Of a stretch of 64,000 bases of DNA, positions 1 through 11,644 are shown in pieces; the first letter of the stretch is position 1, and every line of letters begins with the position of its first letter. The notes under the pieces are model-generated. The model searched no databases. It was not told the DNA's origin and was given only the letters and a program-made list of their open reading frames with translations. The DNA is taken from positions 372,001 through 436,000 of the forward strand of contig JAMXSV010000024.1 in NCBI GenBank assembly GCA_027559495.1, written 5' to 3'. Made by a program: the position numbers and the translations under genes. The stretch comes from Aurifilum marmelostoma. Its lineage: Eukaryota; Ascomycota; Sordariomycetes; Diaporthales; Cryphonectriaceae.

Positions 1-154
1 TGGCTCCATATTTTGGCCCTGATTAGCGCCGCCCACCTCCTCCGCCGCTCGCGCTGCCGCTGCGGGTACAACAACACCTTGTTACGTGGTCGAAACATCA
101 CCTGCTCGTCTCTAGAGGGGGGGAAATCCCAATCCATCCTGGAAGGGGAGAAGG

Positions 155-197
<43 letters not shown>

Positions 198-1213
198 CAG
201 GGAAAAAAAAAAAGGGTTCGATCCACACCTCGTCTGCCTGTGTGTGTGGTTTTCCCCCTCCCTGGTACTACCTCCTCTAGGGTCGTCCTCTCTGGTCAAG
301 GCAATTTGCAAAGCCCTCTTTTTTCTTGGTGGGAATCCTTGGACCCATCATCCCCCAAAGAGAGAATAGAGAGAGGGAGAGGGGCACAGAGAGAGAGTCA
401 GACCCATACTATTACTACTACCACGACTACCGCGCTCAAACGCGCCAGAGGAGAGAGAGACCCTCCTCTCTCTATACTACTACCGCATACCTGGTTTACA
501 TTATACATAGCTACCTCTCTCCATACAGCTCCGCTGCCTCCTCCACCTGCCCCTCCTCCTGCTCTTTTTACTCTCCCCCCCCCCCCCCCTCCTCCTCGGC
601 CCGACCTACCTTAAAGTGCTCCAGGGACCCTCTCCTCTCTCTCACTCGACGACAAATCACCTCAGAAGATAAACAAGAGTTTGCCACCAGATCACATACA
701 TACATACATAGTGCGATCTATCCTCTTTCCGGATCTCCGTTGATCTGCACTGGGAGGCCAACGTGGAGGCGAGGACTGGGTACGGATGTGGCGCATGCTG
801 GTCCAGACACGGGAGGAGGAGCAATAGCAGCAAGGTCGACGTCTTGCCGCAGTCTTTTTGCTTGCTCAGGCCCTGCCGGTCGACGACCTGGACCCGGACC
901 TGGACCTGTGCTGATCTGATCTCGACCTGACCTTGGGGGCCCCGGGGTCGATGGCTCTGCACGAACATCTGACCCTCCTCGACCTCGACCTCGCTCTCAC
1001 ATCACATCTCCATAATAATAACAATAACGATAACAACAACCACCCTCACAGCTTCACCCCAGCCGTTGGGAAGATGATCCCGTCGCGCTGTACCGCGCGA
1101 TAGGGCCGCCTCTCTCGCTTCGTCTGTCTCTTCTCTCCCTCACCCTCACCCTCACACCCACACTCACCCTCTTCCTCTTCCTCCTCTCACCAACACCACC
1201 TCGGGAGGAGGAC
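1..1213. other. low-complexity upstream region of the LST4-like gene
   Basis: No gene is supported here. The stretch has a run of about 35 A (155-189), a C run near 585-600, CT-rich tracts and CTCACC-type short repeats, then the ATG at 1214. It looks like promoter and long 5' UTR of the downstream gene. Short open frames in it are shadows of low-complexity DNA. Confidence 0.5.
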
Positions 1214-3482
1214 ATGCTGGGGAAGCTCTTCAGCCTGAGCGCCGGCGGCGGCGGCACGTCGGCCCAGGCCCAGCAGGGTCAGGGCTCGTCGTCGTCGTCC
1301 TCCGGCTACTCCTCCGGGAGGCAGGTGTCGTCCCTCGAGTCGGTGCAGGAGGACATCCACACGCGCTGCCTCCTCTTCCCGGACGCCCAGGCCCTGTACC
1401 AGCAGCACGGCAACGACCAGGTGTTCCCCATGTCGAGCGCCTCGGCCCTGTCCACGTCCGCCAGCAACCCCTTCGACCTCGACGGGGACATCGAGCTGGA
1501 CGGCCGCGACGTGCGCGTGGTCATCATGCAGGACACGTCCAGCTCCTCGCCCGCCTCGCTGCTCTACGACAGCCAGCCCCTGCCCGTGTCTCAGACAACA
1601 CCGTCGCCCACCACCACCGCCACAACAGCCGCTGGCGACCGTCCCGCAACCGTGGCTGGACTGTCTCAAGTGGGCCATGGTGGTGGTGGTGGTGGTGGTG
1701 GCGGCGGCGGCGGCGGCACCCAGGACCCAAACCATCATCATCACCACCACCAACAACCTCGGCGGCGGCAGCAGCAGCAGCAGCAATCTCTGCCGCCTCA
1801 GCGCAAGACCAGCGCGGGAGGGCAGTCCTCCCGCCCGCTCTCCATCATACAGCCACCCGGGAGCCCCCAGCACCGGCAGAGCGCCTTTGACAGGCGGTCC
1901 TCGGTCCACGGCAGGACGCAGAGCAGGGCCGAGACCGAGTCGCAGAGGGCCGCCAGGGAGTACAAGCAGGAGATGGACACCTTTGCCGGCTGCATCTTTG
2001 GCAACAACGAGTTCCTCGCCTACAAGGGCACCTCGACCAAGGTCCACGTCGTGCCCTCGGACATGCGCACCACCGGCGACGGGGCTTCTACTACTACTAC
2101 TAGCCTTGCTGCGTCGGCAGCCGCCGTGGACAGCGGGAGGGGGTCGATAGGCAGGTCGGCCGCGAGGGCCAGCAAGCTGTCGCAGTCCTTCTCCTCCGAG
2201 ACCATGATGCCCTCGCCCGACCAGGCTGCCGGCGCCGCCGTCTCGTCCCCCCCTCACGCCCACCCCCGGCCCTCGGACCGCAAGAGGGTCCTCATCACGA
2301 GGCTCTTCCCCGTCAACCTCCCCACGGACGAGAACCCCATGAGCCCGCCGGCCCGGGGCGGCCAGTTCAGCGAGGACAGCTCCGGGTTCCCCTTCCCCAC
2401 GCACGCGGGGGGCGCAGGGGCCGACGACGGCGGCAGGGCCAAGGCCAAGAAGCCCCAGCTCAAGCAGAAGAGGACGCCCATGTACGCCGTGGCCCTCATC
2501 GTCAGCCTGCCCCCGGGCGGGTCCTCCCCCCTCGGGCGCGACGACGGTGCCCCCCAGCGCCTCCAGGTCGACGTTCCGGGGCTCGAGCTCGTACAGCGAG
2601 CAGCAGCAGGGGCAGCAGGACTCGTTCCCGTCCTCGTACAGCTCGACGAGGCGGTCAGGCTGGGGCATCGGTGGTGGTGGTGGTGGTGCTGGTGCTGGTG
2701 GTGGTGGTGCTCCTGCTTCTCTGGCGGCCGGTCCCATGTTTGGCGGCGGGTTCGACGCCCTGGACCTGGGCTTCGGCATGACGGACGCCGAGGACCGCAT
2801 CGACGCCATCACGCGGCACTGGGACGTCATCATGCGCACCCTCACCTCGCTGCAGTCCGTGGCCGCCACCCAGATCTTCTCGCTGCTCAGGCAGGCCGAC
2901 ATGTCGTCGCCGGACCCCCGCCCCATGATGACCAGCACCACCACCACCACCAGCACCAGCCCGGCCGCCGTGCGCGCCTCGCGCTCCTCGTCCAGCAGTG
3001 CCGCCGCCGCCGCTGCCACCCAGCAGCAGAAACCCCCCAAGACCAACACCAAGTTCGTCAGCCTCCTCCCCGGGTGCCTGGCCGACGACGCCCAGGTCAG
3101 GACCGAGGTCGACAGCGCCAGGGCCCGCATCGTGTCGGGGCTGCGGGCCACGCGGGTCGTCACGGGCCAGAACCGGTGGGGCATCTGGAGGGAGGAGGCG
3201 CGCTGGGTCGAGAGGTGGGCGGGCGGCCGCGACCAGGGCTTCTTCTTCTTCAACCTGCTGACGGGCTTCCTCTCGGTCCACACGGACTGGCTGCAGGCGC
3301 TGAGCCCGCCCAGGTACCGCAGGCTGTCCTCGGCCCTGCAGAAGATGCGCGGCGGCGACGACGACCTGTCGCTGCCGGCCCGCACCGTCGTCGTGGGCCA
3401 GGACAGGGTCGCGGCCAGGAGGCTGATCTTCCTGCTGTCTGCCTTTCTTCCCGCCAACATGCAGCTCCCCACCTCGGCAGCA

Positions 3483-3514
<32 letters not shown>

Positions 3515-3535
3515 CGCCTCCAGCAGCAGGACCCT

Positions 3536-3582
<47 letters not shown>

Positions 3583-4330
3583 GGCCCAGCACGTCTGCCT
3601 CGTGGGGGGCCTTCTCCCAGTCCCCGCCGTCCTTCATCGTGCCCCTGACCAAGGAGGAGTCGCTGCGGCGCAAGATCAACCGCAGGGCCGGCGCGGGGGG
3701 CGGCAGCGGCGGCGGCGGCGGCGGCGCGTCCAGGCACCACTCGCACTCGCGCAACGCGTCGAGCATATACACGACGGCCTCCAACAGGAGCTCGGTGCCG
3801 GCGCAGCTGGCCCACCTGACCATGGAGGGCCCCCGCGAGCGGAGGGCCTCGGACGCCGTGTCCATCAGGACGACCAACCTGCCCATCCTGGCCGCCGACC
3901 TCGACACCAGGAAGGTCAGCGCCGCCACCATCGTGCCCGAGACGAGTGTCCCGCACTTTGCCCTGCAGAAGCTGAGCGACCCCACGCAGCCGTCCGGTCG
4001 GCCCGGGGGCGGCAGCGGCAGCGGCAGCGGCAGCGGAAGCAGCAGCACCACCACCACCACCACCACCACCACGACGAACACCACCACCGCGACGGACGAC
4101 CTGAGGCGGTCGCTGCAGCGGGTGGACAGCATGGGCAGCTCGGACACGCAGTCGAGCTCGCGATGGGGCAGCGTCATCAGCGGCCTGTGGGGCAGCACCA
4201 CCAGGCGGCGGGACTCGGCCATGACCACGCCGCCGCCGAGAAAGCAATCTACGACACGGAGGGCCTCGCTCGGTAAGATGCTGGAGGACGGGCAGCAGTC
4301 GCAGAGAGGAGCAGGTGGCAATATTATTAT

Positions 4331-4361
<31 letters not shown>

Positions 4362-5657
4362 GCACAGAACCGCATGGGCACTGGGGGGGGCAGGAAGCGG
4401 GACAACCTGCCCGAGACGCCGCGACGGAGTCAAGACGGAGAGCAGGGACGACGACAACAACATCAACAACAACAACAAGCAGACAACCCTGAGCCGGCAA
4501 GAGTGCCGCCCATCCCCGTGGAGAGAAAGGTGGACCCCAACAGCGCCTTCGACTCGCCCGTCAAGACGACCATCAACGAGGAGGACGGGGTCATCGACGT
4601 GGACGTGCCGTTCCCCGACTTCATCGCGTCCTTCGAGACGGCCGTGAGCTCGCCGTCCAGCAGCGGGTACCTGTCCACGCCGGGGCTCAGCGGCCTGGAG
4701 CTGTTCGAGCAGGCCTGCCGCGCCGCCGTGGACGGGGGCGACGTGCCGCAGAACGTGGCCGGCTGGCTGCAGCGGTTCCACCCGGACTTTATCCTGCAGG
4801 CCATCCCGCCGCAGGCCGACCTGGTCGAGCAGGTGAAGGCCTCGCTGCGGGCAGAGCCCACCCCGCTGGGGGCGGCGGCGGCGGCGGCGGCAGTCACGAC
4901 GGGCGCGACCCCGGCGGCGGCGGCGGCGGACACGCGCTGGGTCGACGTCAGCTCCGCCCTCATCGCCGACAGCACGACCTTCTCCATCCGGCGCATCCGC
5001 TACCGGCGCCTGGTCAGGCTGAAGACGGGCGGCGGCGGAGACAGGGCCACGCCGCTGCTGTCGTCGTCCGTCAACACCATGAACTCGGCCGTGCTGCTGA
5101 CGCCCCTGGTGTCGCCGTACGAGCAGCACCTGCAGGACGAGTTCGTCGAGGACCCCATCGTGGCGCTGGACGACACCCTCATCGAGGCCGTGGAGAGGGT
5201 CACCGCGCTGGGAGGGATCGGGGGGGGCAGTGGTGATCGCAGCAGCAGCAAGGAGAGCTCGCAGTCCTCGTCGCGGTCGCCGAGCAAGCGGCGCGAGAGT
5301 GTTGGTGACGCACTCGTCGCGCTGACTGCTGCTGCTGCCGCCGCCGCCGCCCCCACGACCGGCCTGGAGGACGCACAGCAGGGTCGCGGGGCGGCTCACC
5401 ACCACCACCACCACCATCACCACCAGCAACACGCGCAGGTGCAGGAAGTGCCGAGGGGCGAGTGCAAGGCTGTGGTTCTGTCTGCGCTGGAGCACATTGC
5501 CAGGGACGTGGTGCAGCACCGGGACGAGGAGGAGACGCGGGCGCGGGTGGACGGTGGCGGTGGTGGTGTTGTCGGGCGGGAGAAGGAGAGCGTGCTGCGG
5601 GAGGCGGTGCGGGAGTGGGTGGAGGGGGTGGAGGCTGGGGTGGATGCCCTGCAGTGA
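1214..5657 (+). CDS. LST4: LST4 / folliculin-interacting protein (FNIP-type DENN protein), interrupted by a +1 frame change
   Basis: Likely partner of the folliculin orthologue Lst7. In yeast the Lst4-Lst7 complex is a GTPase-activating complex for Rag GTPases in amino-acid signalling to TORC1 at the vacuole. The N-terminus has the FNIP_N signatures: SVQEDIHTRCLLFPDAQALYQ-like block, then an acidic block ending DGRDVRVVIMQD, then RTPMYAVALIVSLPP. The middle part carries HWDVIMRTLTSLQ, and a block around VVVGQDRVAARRLIFLLSAFLPAN that is diagnostic of the DENN portion. The C-terminus ends LREAVREWVEGVE. About 1480 residues after one correction, long for the family because of Ser, Gly, His, Thr, Ala (12) and Gln (15 CAG codons, 3537-3581) tracts. 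The first half reads from ATG 1214 and the second half in the +1 frame. The best junction is a C6 run at 2550-2555 (one extra C). A 37-nt intron 2521-2557 would also fit the frame but is shorter than usual fungal introns. Confidence 0.88.
3477..3581 (+). repeat. in-frame (GCN)12 then (CAG)15 trinucleotide repeats
   Basis: Ala codons fill 3477-3512 and pure CAG fills 3537-3581, giving poly-Ala then poly-Gln in the DENN part of the LST4-like protein, in a linker after the conserved LLSAFLPAN block. The CAG tract is uninterrupted, which suggests it is young and length-variable. Confidence 0.9.
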
Positions 5658-6409
5658 GGGATGGAAGTGTGCGAGGACGAGGACGAGGAGGAGGAGGAGT
5701 GCATCCCATGTATAAGTTGGTATTGTCTCGAGACGAGTGAGGAGAGAGGGAAAATGATGTTTGGGAATGACTTTTCATGATACCCCAGAAGCCCGGATGG
5801 TTTTTGATTTGGTTGTACTTGAGCAGGAAATGATGAATACACACACAAGTACCTTGTTTTTGTTTTTGGGTGACAGAGAGAGGGAAAAGATGTGTGTATT
5901 AATCTTGCTGGGAAGGGTGGAAATGGGTGGGTGCAATGGGTTGGGACAGAGGAGGGATGGGGATGGGGAATATATACAGGAATATTTATATCGGCACGGC
6001 ACGGCATAGCATACATACATAGCAGGGGGGATTTCAATATTTATTCGAGAGGTTACGAGGGAGAAGATATGAAGAGAAGTAAGTGGTCATGAATGAGCAT
6101 GAATGGTGATAGTATGGGGAGGGGGGGGGGGGGGTTGTGATCCTGAAGTAATTCTTTGCTTGCTGGCTTGATTATTTACACTGCTCGAGTAATCCTCTCA
6201 AACCCTAACCCTTATGAGAGAGGACTTGATATCTAAAAGGTCTGTCAGCCTTGTTTATTCTCCTCCCCCCTCCTCCTCCTCCCTGCACCTTTCCTACAAC
6301 CCACCTCGACGTCCACCTCTCTTTCTCCTTATATCTATGTCCCTCCTCTCCTCCTTCTATCTCCTCACCTCTCCGGAAATACAAAAAAAAACCCTGCTCG
6401 TCCGCCACC
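5658..6409. other. spacer between LST4-like gene and RIB7
   Basis: 3' UTR and promoter DNA. It holds a run of 14 G at 6121-6134 and a short CCCTAACCCT-like sequence near 6200, only about two telomere-like units and so not a telomere. The RIB7 start lies in a strong context, CCGCCACCATGG. No further gene is seen. Confidence 0.5.
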
Positions 6410-7320
6410 ATGGCCCAACAACAACAACAACAACAACAACCCCCACCCCCAGAAACCCTCACCTTCCCAGACCACTGGGCCGCCCAGCTCGAGCCATACC
6501 TACCCCCACCATCATCACCCCCCACCCAACAACAACCACCACACCCACACCCACACCCCTTCCTGACCCTCACCTACGCCCAGTCCCTCGACGCCCAGCT
6601 CGCCTCGGCCCCAGGCCTCCGCACCACCCTCTCCGGCCCAGCCTCCAAGGCAATGACCCACCACCTCCGCGCCCGCCACGACGCCATCCTCGTCGGCGTC
6701 AGCACCGCCGTGGCCGACGACCCGGGTCTGAACTGCAGGCTGGCCCGCGCCCGCGGGGGAGGAGGAGGAGGAGGCCCTCGTCCTGTCGTCCTGGATCCCG
6801 GGGCGAGGTGGCGGGTCGGGGCGGGGAGCAAGGTGGTCCGGCTGGCGCGGGACGGGGTCGGGCTGGCGCCGTGGGTTATCTGTGCTGAGGGGGCGGAGGT
6901 GGAGGGAGGGGGCCCGGCGGGCTGTGGAGGGGGGTTGGGGGGCGGTATCTGCGTGTGAAGGCGCGGCGGGAGGAGGAGGAGGAGAAGGAGGAGGAGGATG
7001 GAGGCAGCGGGTGGAAGGTGGCGTGGGAGGATGTGCTGGGGTTGTTGGGGGCGCAGGGCATAGGGAGCTTGATGGTTGAGGGCGGCGGGAGGGTGGTGAA
7101 TGATTTGCTTGCGCTGGGAAGTGGGGGTGGGGGTGTGAGGGTTGATTCGGTGATTGTTACGATTGCGCCGGTTTGGTTGGGTGCTGGGGGGGTGAGGGTT
7201 GCGCCTGTGAGGGCGGTGAGAGGTGGTGAGGGAGAGGAGGCTGAGGGGCCGAGGCTGAGGGGGCTTACTTGGGTGCAGATGGGGGAGGATATGGTTGTGG
7301 CTGGGAGGTTGCGGGGGTGA
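6410..7320 (+). CDS. RIB7: RIB7: 2,5-diamino-6-ribosylamino-pyrimidinone 5'-phosphate reductase, with two frame changes
   Basis: Catalyses the NADPH-dependent side-chain reduction in fungal riboflavin synthesis (RibD C-terminal reductase family). Recognised by the N-terminal LTYAQSLDAQLA block, the motif MTHHLRARHDAILVG, TAVADDPGLNCRL, and the C-terminal GIGSLMVEGGGRVVNDLL nucleotide-binding block ending in a typical VRVAPVRAV/TWVQMGEDMVV tail. The start at 6410 gives a Gln/Pro-rich leader of about 45 residues before the conserved domain. The frame opened at 6410 ends at a TGA at 6956-6958. The family sequence is recovered if one G is skipped in each of two runs, 6908-6912 (G5) and 6929-6934 (G6), giving ARRAVEGVGGRYLRVK across the junction and a 302-residue protein. 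No plausible intron spans the gap. Riboflavin synthesis is normally indispensable, so a dead gene would be surprising unless a second copy exists. Confidence 0.88.
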
Positions 7321-7804
7321 TGTGGGAGGAGGGAGGTGGACAGTTTTACCAGTCGTCCCTATTATGTTCATTGACATCCCATCCCATGCTTGAGCAAGGA
7401 TGACAGAGTTCAAGTATAGTCATAGATTCATCTGAGTCTAGGAGGTATGCATTTCTGGTGCGGGAGGGCAAGTATTGTGCAGGTCTGTTTCTGATATAGG
7501 GAATATATTCCATCGACTACCCTAGGGTACGTGCCTACACGCTCGGCTCAGATTCCGTATCCACGCATTGCAAGTATCAAGACTCCCGATTGAAGAGCAG
7601 ATAAAGACAAAAGACCAGCTCTTTATTGTTTTCAAGTATCCTATCAGAGACAATTTACTCCAATACTACCCGACATAAAAGACAGCCCAGTGCCGACTCC
7701 TCCAAAACTCCTACCATCCGACGAGTAAAAGTAACTCTAAAAAAAAAAAAATATCTCCTTGGCCTCATCAACTTTCCAATACATGCCATCTGTTAATATC
7801 CCAC
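7321..7804. other. spacer between convergent RIB7 and secreted-protein gene
   Basis: AT-richer DNA between two convergent stop codons, including a 12-A run near 7739-7751. It holds the 3' UTRs and nothing else that I can support. Confidence 0.5.
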
Positions 7805-8227
7805 CTAACACTTGATAGAGACAGACGAGAACTCAAGGCTGTTGCAGTTGCTATTCTTGGCCTTCCACTTGTCACCAGTGCAGTCATCATTAGACCAGAG
7901 GAGTGTCTTGCAGCCGCTACATGGGAGATCAGGTCAGCCCGCTGTTGTCCAACCCTAGGAAGAGAGAAAGAAAGAAAAAAAAAAAGCACTCAAGAGTTCA
8001 GGGACCCTGACATACTTGTCGACCGCCTGGTAGGAGCCAATGTCGGTGACTTTCCAGCACTGCGAGGTGGTGCCGCCGCCCATCCAGCTGTAGGTGTTTG
8101 CGAGCGTGCCGCAGGTCGTGCCTGTGAACAGCTTGACCGTGCCCTGGTTCTCTCCTCGGGGCTCCGTGGGAGAGGCGTGGGCGAGGGCGCTGAGTGCGAG
8201 GGAGACCAGACTCTTGGTGGCTACCAT
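7805..8227 (-). CDS. small secreted cysteine-rich protein (two exons)
   Basis: Spliced reading: exon 1 8016-8227, intron 7917-8015 (99 nt, donor GTATGT, acceptor GTAG), exon 2 7805-7916, stop TAG. The product is 107 residues. Residues 1-18 form a signal peptide (MVATKS, then a hydrophobic stretch ending AHA before SPTEP). The mature part has six cysteines (GTTC, TSQC, NGC, DDC, SNC, terminal IKC), consistent with three disulfides. Short beta-like segments such as VKLFTGTTC and LEFSSVSIKC recall the many lineage-specific fungal apoplastic proteins. The splice is well supported: exon 2 continues the frame, adds the last four cysteines and ends just after the final one. Function unknown. It could be an effector-like or a wall or antimicrobial protein, and nothing in the sequence decides between them. 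Confidence 0.8.
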
Positions 8228-8370
8228 TTTGAACGTGATGTTTGGAAAGTGAAGGGGAAATCTGGGGAGACAAATAGTGTATCAAGTATGGATCAGTTGG
8301 GAGACTTTCTTGATGATGAATGGTGAGTTGTTCCCTTCTGACCTCGAGTTGAGCAATGGCCCATCCCATA

Positions 8371-8376
8371 CTTATA
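8371..8376 (-). promoter_or_regulatory. putative TATA box of the secreted-protein gene
   Basis: TATAAG on the minus strand about 145 bp upstream of the ATG at 8227, a usual spacing for strongly induced fungal genes. Confidence 0.35.
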
Positions 8377-9739
8377 TCTTTCGACCTGGAAGGGATATTA
8401 TCTCCATTGTTGCTCGCTGCTCTCCCGAGAAGCAGACGACCCTAGGCTGCGCTCGCATGGCATGGGATGTCACTTTTGATTGCTATAATTGGCTCCCCTC
8501 GGACTTTGGCCCAGCTGGTCTATGACTTTGGCCTCGAGACTGGATCCTCTCGGCCGTCTGTGGACGTCTTGTAGAGAACCCTTTGGAAGGCTACAGCTGT
8601 GTCCTTTGTCTTGATATCCCATGGGACTATATCCAGGCCTTGGTTTGGGCCTGGGACGCGCAAGACGCGAGAGATATTATCCCACTCTTTGCTGACCCGT
8701 CTCCACTAACCCAGTGAGATTGTACACCCCGCCCCCACATGTTCCCAGTATAGGTCAAGTATACAACGACCCACAACTGCTGATCCGTGCCGTATAACCG
8801 ATCGTGTTGGTTGTGGGAAACGATGCCGATATGCCGGGTCTCGAGGTGCGGTCAGCAGCCCTGGGTCCTCGAGCTTCTCTTTCTGTGACCAAGAGATATT
8901 CCACTGACAGTTGGACATGCCAGGTTTGGTACAATAATAATAATGATAACAAAAGAATTGTAAGTCTGCGAGGCTGGCACGTATGATCCCATGCCTCAGT
9001 GTTGAACCATAAGCCAGTATTAGGCAGTCCAAGGTAGATATATTGCATTCATAATTAATAGTAGTCTGATGTGAAAATATATTGTCGACAAAACTGAATA
9101 ACTAATTAATTACTGGTCTAGATATTTTTAGACAACTCTCAAAGTGTTCGCATATTTACACAATAATTCCGCAAAGTTGAGTGCTCACCTAATTTTCCCA
9201 AATCGATATCTCATCACTTCTCTCTGTTTTTTTATTCTTTGTTTTCCTTGGGGGCGAAGGGAGGAATGAGAAATGTCTGACCATTTTCCGGCCACAGCAT
9301 CAACTCTACTGAGACTGTTTCGAGATATAGTAAACACGTCGAGCAGCCTTGCCTGAGTTGAGAATATCCAACAGACGGAATATTATCAACATCTATACTG
9401 GTATCCCATGGGATCTATCCATCTAGGCCTGCTGCAGGGTGGTCCACAACTGTCAACGGGTAGCTCGATACAGCAAGTAGACGCGGAACAGGCTGACCCA
9501 CCCCCCCTACCGTACCCACCATCCCATTCAGACATAGCCACCCTCACCGGAGGGGCAAGCATCCACACCGGGAGCAGGCAAAGACGGGTGTGGGCACCTG
9601 GGCAGCATGAAAAAGCAGGAAACGGGCCCCTGCCAATAACCAAGGCGCGGCATATTCCTCTCCTCAGCAGTCAATATCCAGGCCTTTTTTTTTTGTCTCG
9701 GCCGACAAACATCTCTTGACACCCTTCCCGTCTCCTATA
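8377..9739. other. divergent spacer between secreted-protein and PI-PLC genes
   Basis: About 1.4 kb of AT-richer DNA, especially 9040-9240, with no supported gene. It must contain the PI-PLC promoter and part of the secreted-protein promoter. A T/C-rich stretch (9681-9697) precedes the PI-PLC start. Confidence 0.5.
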
Positions 9740-11590
9740 ATGACAAGGACCGACAAGCCGGGTCCCAGCAACAACAGCAACAACAACAACAAGCTCGTCC
9801 ACCTCCCATCTTGGCACATCTCCATCGACCTCGACGGCCGACCCCCACTGGACCCCTACCGCCAGGCCCTGAACAGCATGTCTGGATCCTCGTCGACCTG
9901 GATCCCCCAGGGCCCGACCGAGCAGGGCTTCCTGCTCCTCGCCGACCGGGGCAAGGACTCTGTCCGCGGCAAGGCCCCTCCCTCGGTCGCCACCCACCGC
10001 GGCCTGCTCTGGGTGGTCTGGGCCGACTTCGACGACGCCATCTACTACGCGTCGACCACGCCCAGCAGCCACGGCGACGAGTTCGGCCCGGCGGCCCGGT
10101 TCCCGTACGAGGGGGAGGAAGGCAAGGGCAAGGGCGGCGGCGGCGGCATCCCCGTCATCGCCAACCTCAACGGCACCCTGCACGCCGTCGTCGTGTCCGC
10201 CGGGACGGGCGCCATGACCCACTTCCTGTACGACGCCGACGAGCAGCTCGCGTGGCTGCCCCAGGAGGGCCTGCCCGCGGCCTGTGTGGCCGGCCCCGGG
10301 ACCCGGGACCCGGCCCTCGTGGCGTTCCACAACAAGCTGTTCCTGGCCTACATCGACCCCCAGGGCGGGCTGGCGCATGCCGTCTTCGACGTGCACTCGC
10401 AGACGTGGGCCGAGCCGGCGCCGGTCTCGCCCGCCGGGGTGCCGCCTCCGGAGGTGCAGGTGGGCGCCGGGAACCAGGGCGCGCCGGCGCTGTTCGTGCT
10501 GAACGGGGCGCTGCACCTCCTCTGCGAGCCGGCCGGGGCGGACGGCGAGATCATCGGGTACAGGTACGACTTCACCGAGAGCGGGTGGGCGTGGAGCCCC
10601 ACGGACGACGTGAGCGAGGGCAGGGCGGCGCGGGGCGTCAGCGCGGCGAGCTACGGCGGCAACGCGTACCTGGGCTTCGTGGAGGACGACCGGGTGTACG
10701 TGGCGGCGCACCGGGACGGCAGGGCGTGGGACCAGGCCGAGCACGTCGGGGGCAGGGACGTCAAGGCGCGGTTCCCGCCGCAGATGGCGGTCCTGAACGG
10801 GCGGGTGCACTGCGTCTTCGCGGGCAGGTGGAAGGGCGACCTGCACTGGTTCAGCCGGCCCGTGCTGGGCTACGACCTCCGGACGTGGATGGGCTCGGTG
10901 CCGGACGGGACCTGGCTGAGCGGCATGACGGTGCCGGGGACGCACGACAGCTGCGCCAGGAGCAACGTGCCGTTCGTGCGCACGCAGTACCTCGGCGTCG
11001 CGCAGCAGCTCGCGCTGGGCATCCGCTTCCTCGACCTGCGGCTCCGGCGGCACGACGACGACAACAAGCTCTACTGCTACCACGGCGGCATGCCCATCGG
11101 CCTGCCCGGGGGCCTGTCCTTTGCCGACGTCATGGCGCAGGTGTTTGACTTTATCGGGCCCAGGAAGGACAGGCCTGCCACGGAGACGGTCCTCATCTCC
11201 ATCAACAACGACGACAAGTCCGAGGAGCAAAAGGAAAAGCCGCAGGTGTTTTACAACGCCGTCAAGGAGGCCATCGAGAGCACCCCGGCCTACGAGGAGG
11301 ACGGCTCCGAGAAGTGGTACTCTGCGCCCGTCACGGCCCGGCTGGGCGAGGTCAGGGGCAAGGCTGTGCTCCTGCGGCGCTACTATGGCGACCCGGGCGT
11401 CGAGCCGACCGAGAGGATGGGGCTGGACCTGGAGGAGTGGCTCGACGACAACCCGGACTTTACCATCGAGACGCCCACGGGGGTCAAGGTACACCTGCAG
11501 GACAAGTGGAAGTACGCCACGCGCTGCGAGCTGGACGACCTCGTGTCCTCCAAGCAGGCCTTTGTCCAGAAGATGATGGCCAAGGCGACA

Positions 11591-11644
<54 letters not shown>

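Noticed and set aside
1187..5519. Long minus-strand open frames (over 950 codons) antisense to the LST4-like gene
   Set aside because: GC-rich DNA with trinucleotide repeats keeps all frames open. The translations are low-complexity Val/Leu/Gly/Ala or Arg-rich and lack domains, whereas the plus strand has clear FNIP/DENN blocks.
6197..6211. Telomere-like CCCTAACCC
   Set aside because: Only about two units, internal to a gene region. It is a chance match or a tiny interstitial remnant.
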